Origin: Chromatiales bacterium
Lineage (GTDB): Bacteria > Pseudomonadota > Gammaproteobacteria > Steroidobacterales > GCA-2729495
Reading direction: 5' to 3'
NCBI GenBank assembly: GCA_016789845.1
Contig: JAEUQA010000011.1
Coordinates: 1-33,205 of the forward strand
DNA: 33,205 nucleotides
Positions 1-7,989 of the stretch are shown in pieces (the stretch's first letter is position 1; each line of letters starts with the position of its first letter). Position numbers and translations under genes: made by a program. The notes beneath the pieces were generated by a model, which saw only the letters and a program-made list of their open reading frames with translations, ran no database searches and had not been told where the DNA came from.

Positions 1-57
1 TGCCGTCGAGAGACTCGCGGACTCGATTCTCGCCGGCAGGGCCTCCCGCCATCGCCC
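1..57. repeat. Right half of a long hairpin repeat at the left window edge
   Basis: Bases 34-57 are the exact reverse complement of bases 33152-33175 at the other end (24 bp). Bases 1-35 are identical to 33171-33205. Joined through that overlap, the ends form one hairpin with 24-bp perfect arms and a loop holding gagactcgcggactcgattc. The same 20-base loop sits inside a different hairpin at 28185-28278, so the element belongs to a dispersed family. Either the contig broke in two copies of it or the molecule is circular. Confidence 0.85.
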
Positions 58-102
58 ACCCGTACCGCGCTCGCCGGCATCGCAACCGGGATCAAGCCGA
101 GC

Positions 103-175
103 GGCCAGTGGCCGATGCCTCGCCCGCGAAAAGACGTGTACTCACGTCAGCGGGCGGGGTCTTCGGCCGATGGCC
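103..175. repeat. Imperfect inverted repeat with nested hairpin
   Basis: Arms at 103-127 and 150-175 pair with about five or six mismatches or gaps. The 22-base loop between them contains a second perfect hairpin, gacgtg-tact-cacgtc (133-148). It lies between the edge hairpin and the REP at 196-219, so the whole 215-bp stretch downstream of the amine oxidase gene is palindromic repeat and no gene is visible in it. It may also help end transcription. Confidence 0.6.
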
Positions 176-195
176 GCGGGATGCACCGCGGGAAG

Positions 196-219
196 GGTCG
201 CGGCTGAAGCCGCTCCTAC
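196..219 (-). repeat. REP sequence, single copy
   Basis: Read on the minus strand this is a 24-bp REP starting gtaggagcgg and ending gccgcgacc, with self-complementary gcggc/gccgc arms around a TTCA loop. It matches both arms of the repeat pair at 18203-18282 at 23 of 24 positions. The TAG in its leading GTAG is the stop codon of the amine oxidase gene. Confidence 0.85.
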
Positions 220-1646
220 ACGCGGCCCAGGCGCGCGAGCACGTTGCCGACTTCCCGCTCGGCCGATTCCATGGCGCCCTCGATGCCCTGCTGCAGTTCC
301 GCGGTGTGCTCGCCGATCCAGTGGACGGCGCCCCAGGGGCGCTGCATGGCCGGACCGAGGCGCGCCACCTGCCCGGGCGCCCAGAAGTGGTAGCTGCCCC
401 GGGAGAAGCGCCGCCGGCCCCAGGACGTGACGCTGACCACCTCCAGCTGGCCACGGGCGGCGGGGCGCGCCGCCTCCACCGCGCGGCGCACGGCGCGGCC
501 GATGTCGGCCTCGGTGAGGCCATCGAGGCGCTCCGCGCCGCGCCCGTCCAGCCAGGCGGTCAGCTCGTGCAGTTCGCCGTTCTCCGCCGGCGTGGCAAAG
601 ACCTTCTCGAACAGCCCGTCACCGAGCATCGCCGGCGGGAGCCCGTCGGCCTCCCAGAAGGGTTCCCGGAATGCCATGCGCACCTGGGTGATGCGGTTGT
701 AGGGCAGCGTGGCGATCAGCTCACCGAGATCGGGGGGCGGCGCAGGATCCAGGTGCGCGTGGCGGAGCACGGAGAACGGGATGGAGACGAGCGCCAGCGG
801 GGCTGTGTGCCGGGCCCCGTCGGCGCAGCGCAGTTCCACGCCGTCGCGACGCTGGGTGATGGCCACCACCTCCTCCGTGAGGCGCGGTTCGTCGCGCAAC
901 CGGGCCGCAATGGCACTGGTAAGGCCATCGCTGCCACCACTGATGCGGAACATCTGCCCGCCGCCGAACTTCGCCACCAGCCGCTTGCGGTAGGCGAAGA
1001 GCGCCGACACCTGCTCGATGCCGAGGCCGTCGTAGAGCCTCTCCATCCACGCCAGCGCCGCCGGCGACGCGCCATGGGCCAACAGCTCGTCGCGCAATGA
1101 CCGCGAGTCGAAGGCCGCGAATTCGGGCCGCCGCCAGTCGTCGAGATTGACGAGCGGGTTGTGGGCATCCAGGTAGTGGTTGACCAGTTCGTCCGGCAGG
1201 AGCGCGCGCTCGCTGGCGTCCAGTTCGTTGAAGGGGCTCCGGGGCCAGCGGTCCGCCGCGATCAGCGCGCCGCGACTCGCGACGACCCGGCCCGGGATGG
1301 CGTAGGGCTTCCGCGGGTAGACCTTCAGCCCCAGCTGCTCGCAGGCGGCGAAGGTCCGCGCATACATGGCATCAAGGGTCTGGCCACCCGCCTCCGGCAG
1401 GCCCGGCAACCGGCGGAGCGTGAGCAGCCGCCCGCCGATGCGGCCGCTCGCCTCCAGGATCCGGACGCGGACGCCCTGCTCCTCGAGAAGCCAGGCGGCG
1501 TAGAGGCCGGCGATGCCGGCGCCGGCGATGAGCACATCGGGTCGCCCGGCGCCCGCACAGCCGGCGACGACGGGCGCCACGGCCGCGCCCGCCAGCAGCT
1601 GCAGCGTCCGGCGGCGGGACAGGCGGCGCGGGGTCCGGGAGGCCAC
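216..1646 (-). CDS. Exported FAD-dependent amine oxidase family protein
   Basis: A 476-residue flavin amine oxidase (MAO/protoporphyrinogen oxidase fold). The N-terminus has a twin-arginine stretch (RRRTLQLL, residues 11-18) followed by a lipobox-like VAGC with Cys30, so a Tat-exported, possibly lipid-anchored protein is likely. The dinucleotide-binding site is clear: GAGIAG at 42-47, an acidic Glu65 at the end of the second strand, then GRIGGR. The C-terminal GEHTAELQQGIEGAMESAE matches the FAD-contact segment of the family. The amine substrate cannot be read from sequence. The GTG start is chosen because GAGGA lies 8 bases upstream. It is last in a minus-strand operon, 9 bp after the FGE-like gene. 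Its TAG stop lies inside a REP element, so repeat insertion probably defines the present C-terminus. Confidence 0.85.
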   Translation of the reverse strand: MASRTPRRLSRRRTLQLLAGAAVAPVVAGCAGAGRPDVLIAGAGIAGLYAAWLLEEQGVRVRILEASGRIGGRLLTLRRLPGLPEAGGQTLDAMYARTFAACEQLGLKVYPRKPYAIPGRVVASRGALIAADRWPRSPFNELDASERALLPDELVNHYLDAHNPLVNLDDWRRPEFAAFDSRSLRDELLAHGASPAALAWMERLYDGLGIEQVSALFAYRKRLVAKFGGGQMFRISGGSDGLTSAIAARLRDEPRLTEEVVAITQRRDGVELRCADGARHTAPLALVSIPFSVLRHAHLDPAPPPDLGELIATLPYNRITQVRMAFREPFWEADGLPPAMLGDGLFEKVFATPAENGELHELTAWLDGRGAERLDGLTEADIGRAVRRAVEAARPAARGQLEVVSVTSWGRRRFSRGSYHFWAPGQVARLGPAMQRPWGAVHWIGEHTAELQQGIEGAMESAEREVGNVLARLGRV

Positions 1647-1655
1647 GTTCAGTCC

Positions 1656-2570
1656 TCAGCGCAGGTCGCGCGCGACGCGGATGCCGAAGAAGGAGAACCG
1701 GGCATCCTCGGGGTCGCGACCGCGGAAGCTCACGCGCTGCCGGCCGGGCCGGGTGATCCAGCTGCCGCCCCGGACCGTGCGCCGGGGGCACTCGCCGGCC
1801 GCCTGCACGGGACGTTCGTCAGCGGGACCCGCGGGATACGGCGCCACGTAGCAGTCCGCCGTCCACTCCCACACGTTGCCGAGCACGTCCTTCAGCCCGA
1901 AGGCGTTGGCGGCGAAGGAACCGGCGGGCGATGCCTGGCCGTAGCCGTCGTCGCAGTCAAAGGGCTCCCAGTCGAAGTTGTTGGCGCGCACCCCGGCCGC
2001 GTCGTAGACGTTACCGGCGACGCAGGGCGCCGCTGGATCGCCGTCCGGCCAGGGGAAGTCGCCCGTCGTGCCGGCCCGCGCCACGTACTCCCATTCGGCC
2101 TCGGACAGCAGGCGGTAGGGCTTGCCCGTGCGCTGCGCGAGCCAGGCGGCGTAGTCCCGGGCGTCCAGCCAGCTCACGCAGGCGACGGGCTCATCGGAAA
2201 AAGGCACGCGGCCATAGCCGGGGTTGGTCCAGCCCGCGTCGGCCGGGTACTGCCAGTCGGCCCCGTCCCACACCCGGCAGCCGCCGGGCATCTCGCGCCC
2301 GGTCGCCACGACGAACGCGGCGAACTGCTCCTGGGTCACCTCCGTCACGGCCGCCGCAAAGGCCGAGCGGATGCGCACCTCGCGCACGGGGCCCTCGGGC
2401 CGGCCCTCCTCGCCACCCGCCGCGCCCATGCGGAAGCGGCCCGGCGGCACCACCACGAGCTCGGGGCAGTCCGGGCAGTCCCGGAACACGGTCCCGGCGT
2501 CGGGACCGCCCCTTGTGCAGCCGGCGATCGCCAGCAGGGCGAGTACGGCGCACGCCGGCACCGGGCGCAT
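1656..2570 (-). CDS. FGE-sulfatase-fold (SUMF1-like) lipoprotein
   Basis: A 304-residue protein with a lipoprotein signal (LLAIAGC, Cys18) and a formylglycine-generating-enzyme fold domain over about residues 35-300. Fold marks are VPPGRFRMG, VTEVTQEQFAAF, VSWLDARDYAAWL, RLLSEAEWEYVARAG, NVWEWTADCY, RGGSW and FFGIRVAR. True FGE enzymes carry two copper/active-site cysteines after RGGSW. Here that stretch reads RGGSWITRPGRQRVSFRGRD with no cysteine, so sulfatase activation is unlikely. Other members of this fold modify cofactors or pigments (EgtB, PvdO) or act as binding or maturation proteins, and the role here is unknown. It starts by a one-base TGATG overlap with the molybdoenzyme gene upstream, which suggests translational coupling and a shared exported function. 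Confidence 0.85.
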   Translation of the reverse strand: MRPVPACAVLALLAIAGCTRGGPDAGTVFRDCPDCPELVVVPPGRFRMGAAGGEEGRPEGPVREVRIRSAFAAAVTEVTQEQFAAFVVATGREMPGGCRVWDGADWQYPADAGWTNPGYGRVPFSDEPVACVSWLDARDYAAWLAQRTGKPYRLLSEAEWEYVARAGTTGDFPWPDGDPAAPCVAGNVYDAAGVRANNFDWEPFDCDDGYGQASPAGSFAANAFGLKDVLGNVWEWTADCYVAPYPAGPADERPVQAAGECPRRTVRGGSWITRPGRQRVSFRGRDPEDARFSFFGIRVARDLR

Positions 2571-4759
2571 CAGGCGAGCCCGTGGCGGGCAAAGGGCAGA
2601 TCGCGGATGCGCCGCCCGGTCGCGGCGAAGACGGCATTGGCCACGGCAGGCGCCACCGGCGGCGTGCCGACCTCGCCGATGCCGCCGGGAACGTCGCCGC
2701 CCGGCAACAGCTGCACGTCGATGGCGGGACTGTCGGCGAGCGTCACCATCCGGTAGTCGAAGAAGTTCGACTGGGCCGCCCGCCCGCCCTCGATGCGGAT
2801 CTCGCCATAGAGCGCGGCGGTGAGGCCGAAGACGAGGCCGCCCTCGACCTGGCTGCGCACGATGTCCGGCTGGATCGCGGCGCCGCAGTCGACCGTCGCG
2901 GCAAGGCGCTCGACGCGGATCCTGCCTGCGGGCGTCAGGCGCACGTCAGCCACGACCCCGATGACGGACGTGGCGTACTCGGCGAGGGCCAGCCCGCGGC
3001 CGAAGCCGCTCCCGGCAACCGCGCCCGGCCGCCACTTCGCCTGCCTGCCAAGCGCCTCCAGCACCCGCCGGTAGCGGGGCGCGTCCCGGAGCAGGTCCAG
3101 CCGGAAGCGGAGCGGATCCTCGCCGGCCGCAACCGCGATCTCGTCCAGGGCGCTCTCGACGGCAAACACGTTGTGGGAATAGGCCACCGAGCGCCACACG
3201 CCGATCGGCACGTGGGTCTCCCGGGGCACCCAGCGGATGCGGTAGTCCGGCAGCGCGTAGGGAATCGTCATGAGCCCGCCGGTGAGCTGCGGGTCCGGCT
3301 TCGGCTCCGCCACCGGCGGCTTGCCCCAGTTGCTCAGCAGGGCGCCGGACAGGGTCACGTCGAAACCGGCGAGCCGGGCGGCGCCGCGGCCCCTGCTGCC
3401 GAGCCCGGCGCGCACGCGCATGAGCATCGCGGGCCGGTAGAAGTCGTGCTGCAGGTCTTCCTCCCGGGACCAGATGAGCTTCACCGGCGCCTGGACGGCC
3501 CGGGAGATCAGCGCCGCCTCGACGCCAAAGTCCGGCTGCCAGCGGCGCCCGAAGCCGCCACCGATGAAGTCCCGCGTGATGCGCACCTTGCCCGGATCGA
3601 TGGCCAGCTGCTTCGCCACCTCATTCCGCAGCCGGGCCGGGCCCTGGGTCGGGGCCCAGAGCTCGCAGCCGCCGTCCCGCACCCAGGCCACGCAGCACAT
3701 GGGCTCCATGGTGGCGTGGGCCAGGTAGGGCACGTCGTAGACGAACTCGAGCTGGCGATCCGCGGCGGCGATGGCGGCGGCAGCGTCGCCCCGGTCGCTC
3801 ACCGGCACGCCGGGCTCGCCCAGGCCCGCCTCGCGCTGCGCGCGCAGGGCGGCGGAGTCGACGACGTCGTGCGGCCCCCGGGCGAAGGTGGCGCGCAGGC
3901 GCAGGAGGGCCCGGCTGGCCTGCCAGAAATCGCCGGCGACCACGGCCACCGCCGAGGGCAGCCGCACCACCGCGCGGACGCCCGGCCCGGCGAGCGCCGC
4001 GGGCTCGTCGAGCGACGCCAGCGCGCCGCCGAACACCGGCGCGTGGGCAATGGCCGCGACCAGCATGCCGGGCAGGCGCACGTCGCTGCTGAAGCCGGCG
4101 GCGCCCGTCACCTTCGCCGGAATGTCCTTGCGCGGCACGTCGCGGCCGATCAGCCGCAGTTCGGCAGCCGACCGGAGCCGGGGATCGAGCGGCATTGGCA
4201 GCGAGGCGGCCGCCTCGAGCAGCTCCGCAAACTTGGCCTCGCGACCGGAACGCGTGTGGCGCACCCGGCTGCCCTCCGCGCGGCACTCGGCAACCGGGAC
4301 GCGCCAGCGCGCCGCCGCCGCGCCACACAGGAGCTCCCGCGCCGTCGCGCCGAGCCGCCGGAGCACCGGGTAGTAACCGCGCACGCTCATGCTCCGGCCC
4401 GTGGCCTGGAAGCCCTTCATCGGGTTGGCGAGGCGGTCGTCGGCGCCGGTCTGCCGCACCTGGACCCGGGCCCAGTCGGCGCCGAGCTCGTCGGCCAGTA
4501 TCAGGGGCAGCGTGCTGTAGGCGCCCTGGCCCAGCTCCGCCTCGGGCAGGGCCACGCGCACGGTGTTGTCGGGCAGGATCTCCAGCCAGGCGGCGAGCTG
4601 GGGCTCGTTGAAGACGGTCCGCGGTGGAGGGGCGGCAGGCGGCGTGGCGGCGGCAACCTGGGCGACGGCATCGGGCGCCAGCTCGAAACCGAGCCAGAGA
4701 CCCGTTGCCACCTGGCCCGCCAGCCCGAGGACTCGCCGCCGGGTCACGGCACCGGCCAT
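2570..4759 (-). CDS. Xanthine dehydrogenase family molybdopterin-binding subunit (IorB-like), Tat-exported
   Basis: The large subunit of an aldehyde oxidase/isoquinoline 1-oxidoreductase type molybdenum hydroxylase, about 729 residues from the chosen start. Visible marks are a Tat motif (TRRRVLGL) near the N-terminus, AELGQGAYSTLPLILADELGA early in the chain, GGGFGRR in the middle, and GEVGTPPVAPAVANAV near the C-terminus, whose Glu is the family's catalytic base. The start at 4759 puts the arginines about 8 residues in, as is usual for Tat signals. In-frame starts at 4804 and 4840 would lengthen the n-region. Such subunits normally pair with a small two-[2Fe-2S] subunit (IorA-like), and none is encoded nearby. 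It heads the operon with the FGE-like lipoprotein and the amine oxidase. The substrate is unknown. Confidence 0.85.
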   Translation of the reverse strand: MAGAVTRRRVLGLAGQVATGLWLGFELAPDAVAQVAAATPPAAPPPRTVFNEPQLAAWLEILPDNTVRVALPEAELGQGAYSTLPLILADELGADWARVQVRQTGADDRLANPMKGFQATGRSMSVRGYYPVLRRLGATARELLCGAAAARWRVPVAECRAEGSRVRHTRSGREAKFAELLEAAASLPMPLDPRLRSAAELRLIGRDVPRKDIPAKVTGAAGFSSDVRLPGMLVAAIAHAPVFGGALASLDEPAALAGPGVRAVVRLPSAVAVVAGDFWQASRALLRLRATFARGPHDVVDSAALRAQREAGLGEPGVPVSDRGDAAAAIAAADRQLEFVYDVPYLAHATMEPMCCVAWVRDGGCELWAPTQGPARLRNEVAKQLAIDPGKVRITRDFIGGGFGRRWQPDFGVEAALISRAVQAPVKLIWSREEDLQHDFYRPAMLMRVRAGLGSRGRGAARLAGFDVTLSGALLSNWGKPPVAEPKPDPQLTGGLMTIPYALPDYRIRWVPRETHVPIGVWRSVAYSHNVFAVESALDEIAVAAGEDPLRFRLDLLRDAPRYRRVLEALGRQAKWRPGAVAGSGFGRGLALAEYATSVIGVVADVRLTPAGRIRVERLAATVDCGAAIQPDIVRSQVEGGLVFGLTAALYGEIRIEGGRAAQSNFFDYRMVTLADSPAIDVQLLPGGDVPGGIGEVGTPPVAPAVANAVFAATGRRIRDLPFARHGLA

Positions 4760-4854
4760 GCCGGTTTCATTCCTGCGGGACGCATCCATCCGCGTAGAGT
4801 CCATCCCAGTGGGGGTCGATCGCAAGCCGCACCCGGGCACCGCGGGGCCAGGTC

Positions 4855-4895
4855 AGCATATGATTATAACAATATGATAACCTCCCCAAGGAGGT
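4855..4895. promoter_or_regulatory. AT-rich divergent promoter/operator region and ribosome binding site
   Basis: This is an AT-rich island in very GC-rich DNA, between the IorB-like operon and the MFS/opp operon. Bases 4857-4876 form an interrupted inverted repeat CATAT-N10-ATATG, and ATATGAT is repeated at 4858-4864 and 4872-4878. Downstream, AAGGAGGT (4888-4895) is a perfect Shine-Dalgarno sequence 10 bases before the MFS ATG. CCTCC at 4881-4885 can pair with GGAGG at 4890-4894 and so could mask it. Promoter and operator function are inferred. Confidence 0.5.
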
Positions 4896-4905
4896 CCCGC
4901 CCCGC

Positions 4906-6135
4906 ATGACGCCCGGTCCGAAGCCGCGCTTCGCCATCCCCATTCTCTTCGCCGTCGTCTTCATCGACCTGGTGGGCTTTGGCATCCTCGCGCCCCTGGT
5001 GCCGTTCTACGTGGAGCGACTCGGCGCCCGGCCCGAGCTCATCACCCTGATCATCGCCGCCCACCCGCTGGCCCAGTCGCTGGCCATGCCCCTGTGGGGA
5101 ACGCTCAGCGACCGCCGGGGACGGCGCCCGGTACTGCTCGCCAGCATGTTCGGCCACGGTGCCGCCTACCTGCTGCTGGGCTTCGCCGACTCCCTGTGGC
5201 TGCTGCTGGCCGCCCGCATCCTCAGTGGCGCCACGTCGGCCAACCTGTCCACGGCCTACGCCTACATTGCCGACATCACGACGCCGGAGGAACGGGCGGG
5301 CGCGATGGGCCGGGTGTCCTCCGCCTTCGGCCTCGGCTTCGCGATCGGTCCCGCGCTCGGCGGACTGCTGGCGGGCGGCACGACCATGGCCGATGCCAAC
5401 CTCGTGCGGCCGGCGATCGCCGCGGCGCTGTTCTCCTTCAGCGCCTTCCTGGCCATCTTCGTCTTCCTGCCGGAGACCCGGCACCTGGCACCGGCCAGCA
5501 CACCCCGGCCCGAGGGCACCAGCCTGCTGGGCGAACTGGGGCGCATCGCCGGGCGGCCGCTGATCTCGCGCATGCTCATCATGGCCACCGTCGTGCTGGT
5601 CTTCATGGCGGTGCGGGAGTCCATTTTCCCGCTCTGGGCGAACCACGAGCACGGCCTGAACGCCCGCACGCTGGGCGCGATGCTGGCCTGGACGGGAACC
5701 CTGATTGCGATGGTGCAGTTCTTCGGCATTGGCTGGCTGGCCGGACGCTTCGGGGAGCTGAACCTGGTGAAGGGCGCCATCGTCTGCCTGATGCTGGGCT
5801 GGCTGGGCCTGACGCTGGCCTGGAGCGTGCCCACGCTCCTGCTGGCCATGACGATTGGCTCCTTCGGCACGGCCTTCTTCCAGACGAGCATGCAGAGCCT
5901 GCTCTCGAAGCGGGCCGGGATGGCGGAACGCGGCGCGGTGCTCGGGGTCTACCAGTCGTCCAGCGCGATGGCGCGCTTCGTCGGCCAGGCGGGCGCCGGC
6001 ACGCTGTACGGCCAGCTGGGCGCCAACGCGCCCTTCCTGCTCGGCAGCCTGGCCATGCTGCCGGCCTTCGCCATCGCGACACAGGTGGGGCGGCGGCTCA
6101 AGGCCTCGCCCCTGCCCGGCGACAAGGTAGGCTAG
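4906..6135 (+). CDS. TetA-like MFS drug/metabolite exporter
   Basis: A 409-residue major facilitator with twelve expected membrane helices. The N-terminal signature DLVGFGILAPLVPFY and the loop 2-3 motif GTLSDRRGRRPVLL are typical of the TetA/DHA1 proton-antiport exporters. SGATSANLSTAYAYIADITTPEERAGAMG continues that pattern. The substrate cannot be deduced, and the resemblance does not by itself mean tetracycline resistance. The start is strongly supported by the perfect AAGGAGGT upstream. The oppB-type gene begins 4 bp after its stop, so it is probably the first gene of the peptide-importer operon. Confidence 0.9.
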   Translation: MTPGPKPRFAIPILFAVVFIDLVGFGILAPLVPFYVERLGARPELITLIIAAHPLAQSLAMPLWGTLSDRRGRRPVLLASMFGHGAAYLLLGFADSLWLLLAARILSGATSANLSTAYAYIADITTPEERAGAMGRVSSAFGLGFAIGPALGGLLAGGTTMADANLVRPAIAAALFSFSAFLAIFVFLPETRHLAPASTPRPEGTSLLGELGRIAGRPLISRMLIMATVVLVFMAVRESIFPLWANHEHGLNARTLGAMLAWTGTLIAMVQFFGIGWLAGRFGELNLVKGAIVCLMLGWLGLTLAWSVPTLLLAMTIGSFGTAFFQTSMQSLLSKRAGMAERGAVLGVYQSSSAMARFVGQAGAGTLYGQLGANAPFLLGSLAMLPAFAIATQVGRRLKASPLPGDKVG

Positions 6136-6139
6136 GCCC

Positions 6140-7069
6140 ATGCTGAACTACACGCTGCGCCGGCTGGGCATCGCGATCCCGACCCTCTTCGTGATCGTCA
6201 CGGCGGCCTTCTTCCTGATGCGGGCCGCGCCGGGCGGGCCCTTCGATGCGGAGGCCGACCTGGAGCCGGAGGTGCTGGAGAACATCCGCGCCGCCTACGA
6301 CCTGGACAAGCCGCTGCTCACCCAGTACTGGCTGTTCCTCTCCCGGGCGGTGCGGGGCAACTTCGGCCCGTCGCTGGTCTACAAGGACTTCACCGTCACG
6401 GAGCTCATCGCCATCGGCCTGCCGGTGAGCATCACGCTGGGCCTCCTCGCCAAGCTCGTCGCCCTGCTGCTGGGCGGCCTCGGCGGGATCATCGCGGCGC
6501 TGCGCCAGAACAGCCTGCTCGATCACACCCTGATGGGCCTCGCGATGACGGGCATCGCGCTGCCCGCCTTCGTCAGCGCGCCGATCCTCGCGCTGTTCTT
6601 CGGGCTCTACCTCAAGCTGCTGCCCGTCGCCGGCTGGAACGACGGCGCGCTGCCCAACCTGGTGTTGCCCGTGGTGGCGCTCGCCCTGCCCCAGATCGCG
6701 GTCATCGCGCGGCTCATGCGGGGCGGGATGCTGGAGGTACTCCGCTCGAACTTCGTGCGGACTGCCCGCTCGCGGGGCCTGAAGGAGTCCACCGTCGTGT
6801 TCCGCCACGTGCTGCCCTCGGCGCTGGTGCCGCTGGTCGGGTATCTCGGGCCAGCGCTCGCGGGGATCATGACGGGCTCGCTGATCGTCGAGCTGATCTT
6901 CAACCTGCCCGGTGTCGGGCGCTACTTCGTCCAGGGTGCGCTGAACCGGGACTATCCGCTGGTGATGGGCGTCGTCATCATCTATGCAACCTTCATCATC
7001 CTGTTCAACCTGCTGTCGGACCTGGCCTACGCCGCCCTCGACCCGCGGGTGAGGAAATCCTACCGATGA
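6140..7069 (+). CDS. oppB: Peptide/oligopeptide ABC transporter permease, OppB/DppB type
   Basis: A 309-residue inner-membrane permease. It opens with the classic MLNYTLRRLGIAIPTLFVI helix and the periplasmic stretch GPFD...LDKPLLTQYW. The cytoplasmic EAA loop reads NFVRTARSRGLKESTVVFRHVLPSAL, which contacts the ATPases, and the last helices carry GSLIVELIFNLPGVG. Length and topology match OppB/DppB. It overlaps the next permease by 4 bp (ATGA). Together with the following three genes it forms a complete importer core for peptides or similar solutes, but the binding protein is not in this operon. Confidence 0.93.
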   Translation: MLNYTLRRLGIAIPTLFVIVTAAFFLMRAAPGGPFDAEADLEPEVLENIRAAYDLDKPLLTQYWLFLSRAVRGNFGPSLVYKDFTVTELIAIGLPVSITLGLLAKLVALLLGGLGGIIAALRQNSLLDHTLMGLAMTGIALPAFVSAPILALFFGLYLKLLPVAGWNDGALPNLVLPVVALALPQIAVIARLMRGGMLEVLRSNFVRTARSRGLKESTVVFRHVLPSALVPLVGYLGPALAGIMTGSLIVELIFNLPGVGRYFVQGALNRDYPLVMGVVIIYATFIILFNLLSDLAYAALDPRVRKSYR

Positions 7070-7974
7070 GCGCCCGACCGGACCTGCTCGGCTCGGAGGC
7101 CCTGGCCCAGGCGGCCCGCGGCGACGTGTCGCGTTCCCTGTGGCGCCAGGCAGGCCGCCGCTTCCGGCGCAACCGGGCGGCCATGGGCAGCATCGTGATC
7201 CTCGCGCTGATTGCCCTCACCTCCATCTTCGTGCCGATGTTCTGGCCCCACGGCATCGAGGACGCCTCCTGGGAGAGCATCATGACCCCGCCCGGCCTGG
7301 CCGACTGGCACTGGTTCGGCACGGACGCGAACGGCAGGGACCTGCTGGTCCGCACGTTCTACGGCGGCCGCATCTCCCTCACGATCGGCCTGCTGACCAC
7401 CGTGGTCGCCCTCGTGATCGGCGTGACCTACGGCGCGGTGGCGGGCTTCGTGGGTGGCCGCACCGACGGCTTCATGATGCGCTTCGTGGACGTGCTGTAC
7501 TCGCTGCCGCTGATCTTCTTCATCATCATCCTGGTAACGGTCTTCGGCCGGAACATCTTCCTGGTGTTCGTCGCCATCGGTGCGGTCGAGTGGCTGACCA
7601 TGTCACGGATCGTGCGGGGCCAGACGCTCACCGTGAAGGCCAAGGAATACGTCGAGTCCGCCGTGGCCATCGGGCTGTCCCAGGGAGCGATCCTCCGGCG
7701 CTACATCATCCCCAACGTGCTCGGGCCGGTGATCGTCTACGTCACGCTGCTGATCCCGACGAACATCATCGTGGAGAGCTACCTGTCGTTCCTCGGCCTC
7801 GGCGTCCAGGAGCCCCTGACCAGCTGGGGCCTCCTGATCTCCCAGGGTGCCGGCCAGCTGGACAGCGCGCCCTGGCTCATCTTCTTCCCGGCCACGTTCC
7901 TGGCCGTGACGATGTTCTGCTTCAACTTCATCGGGGACGGGCTGCGTGACGCGCTCGATCCCCGTGATCGCTAG
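7066..7974 (+). CDS. oppC: Peptide/oligopeptide ABC transporter permease, OppC/DppC type
   Basis: A 302-residue second permease. The N-terminal region (RQAGRRFRRNRAAMGSIVIL) is the OppC_N segment with the first helix, and HWFGTDANGRDLLVRTFYGGRISL is a highly typical OppC/DppC stretch. The EAA loop is AKEYVESAVAIGLSQGAILRRYIIPN, and the C-terminus GDGLRDALDPRDR is the usual ending. It should pair with the upstream OppB-type subunit to make the membrane pore. Start and upstream stop overlap as ATGA. Confidence 0.93.
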   Translation: MSARPDLLGSEALAQAARGDVSRSLWRQAGRRFRRNRAAMGSIVILALIALTSIFVPMFWPHGIEDASWESIMTPPGLADWHWFGTDANGRDLLVRTFYGGRISLTIGLLTTVVALVIGVTYGAVAGFVGGRTDGFMMRFVDVLYSLPLIFFIIILVTVFGRNIFLVFVAIGAVEWLTMSRIVRGQTLTVKAKEYVESAVAIGLSQGAILRRYIIPNVLGPVIVYVTLLIPTNIIVESYLSFLGLGVQEPLTSWGLLISQGAGQLDSAPWLIFFPATFLAVTMFCFNFIGDGLRDALDPRDR

Positions 7975-7989
7975 GGGGAACGCCCGCGC

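Noticed and set aside
1656..2570. Sulfatase-activating formylglycine-generating enzyme
   Set aside because: The two active-site cysteines after RGGSW are absent and no sulfatase gene is nearby.
1931..4909. 992-residue open frame on the plus strand
   Set aside because: It lies antisense to the IorB-like and FGE-like genes. It is a low-complexity Arg/Pro/Ala translation with no family motifs, as expected for stop-poor GC-rich DNA.
4906..6135. Tetracycline resistance gene
   Set aside because: The protein is TetA-like in motifs only. Such exporters have many substrates and there is no mobile resistance context.
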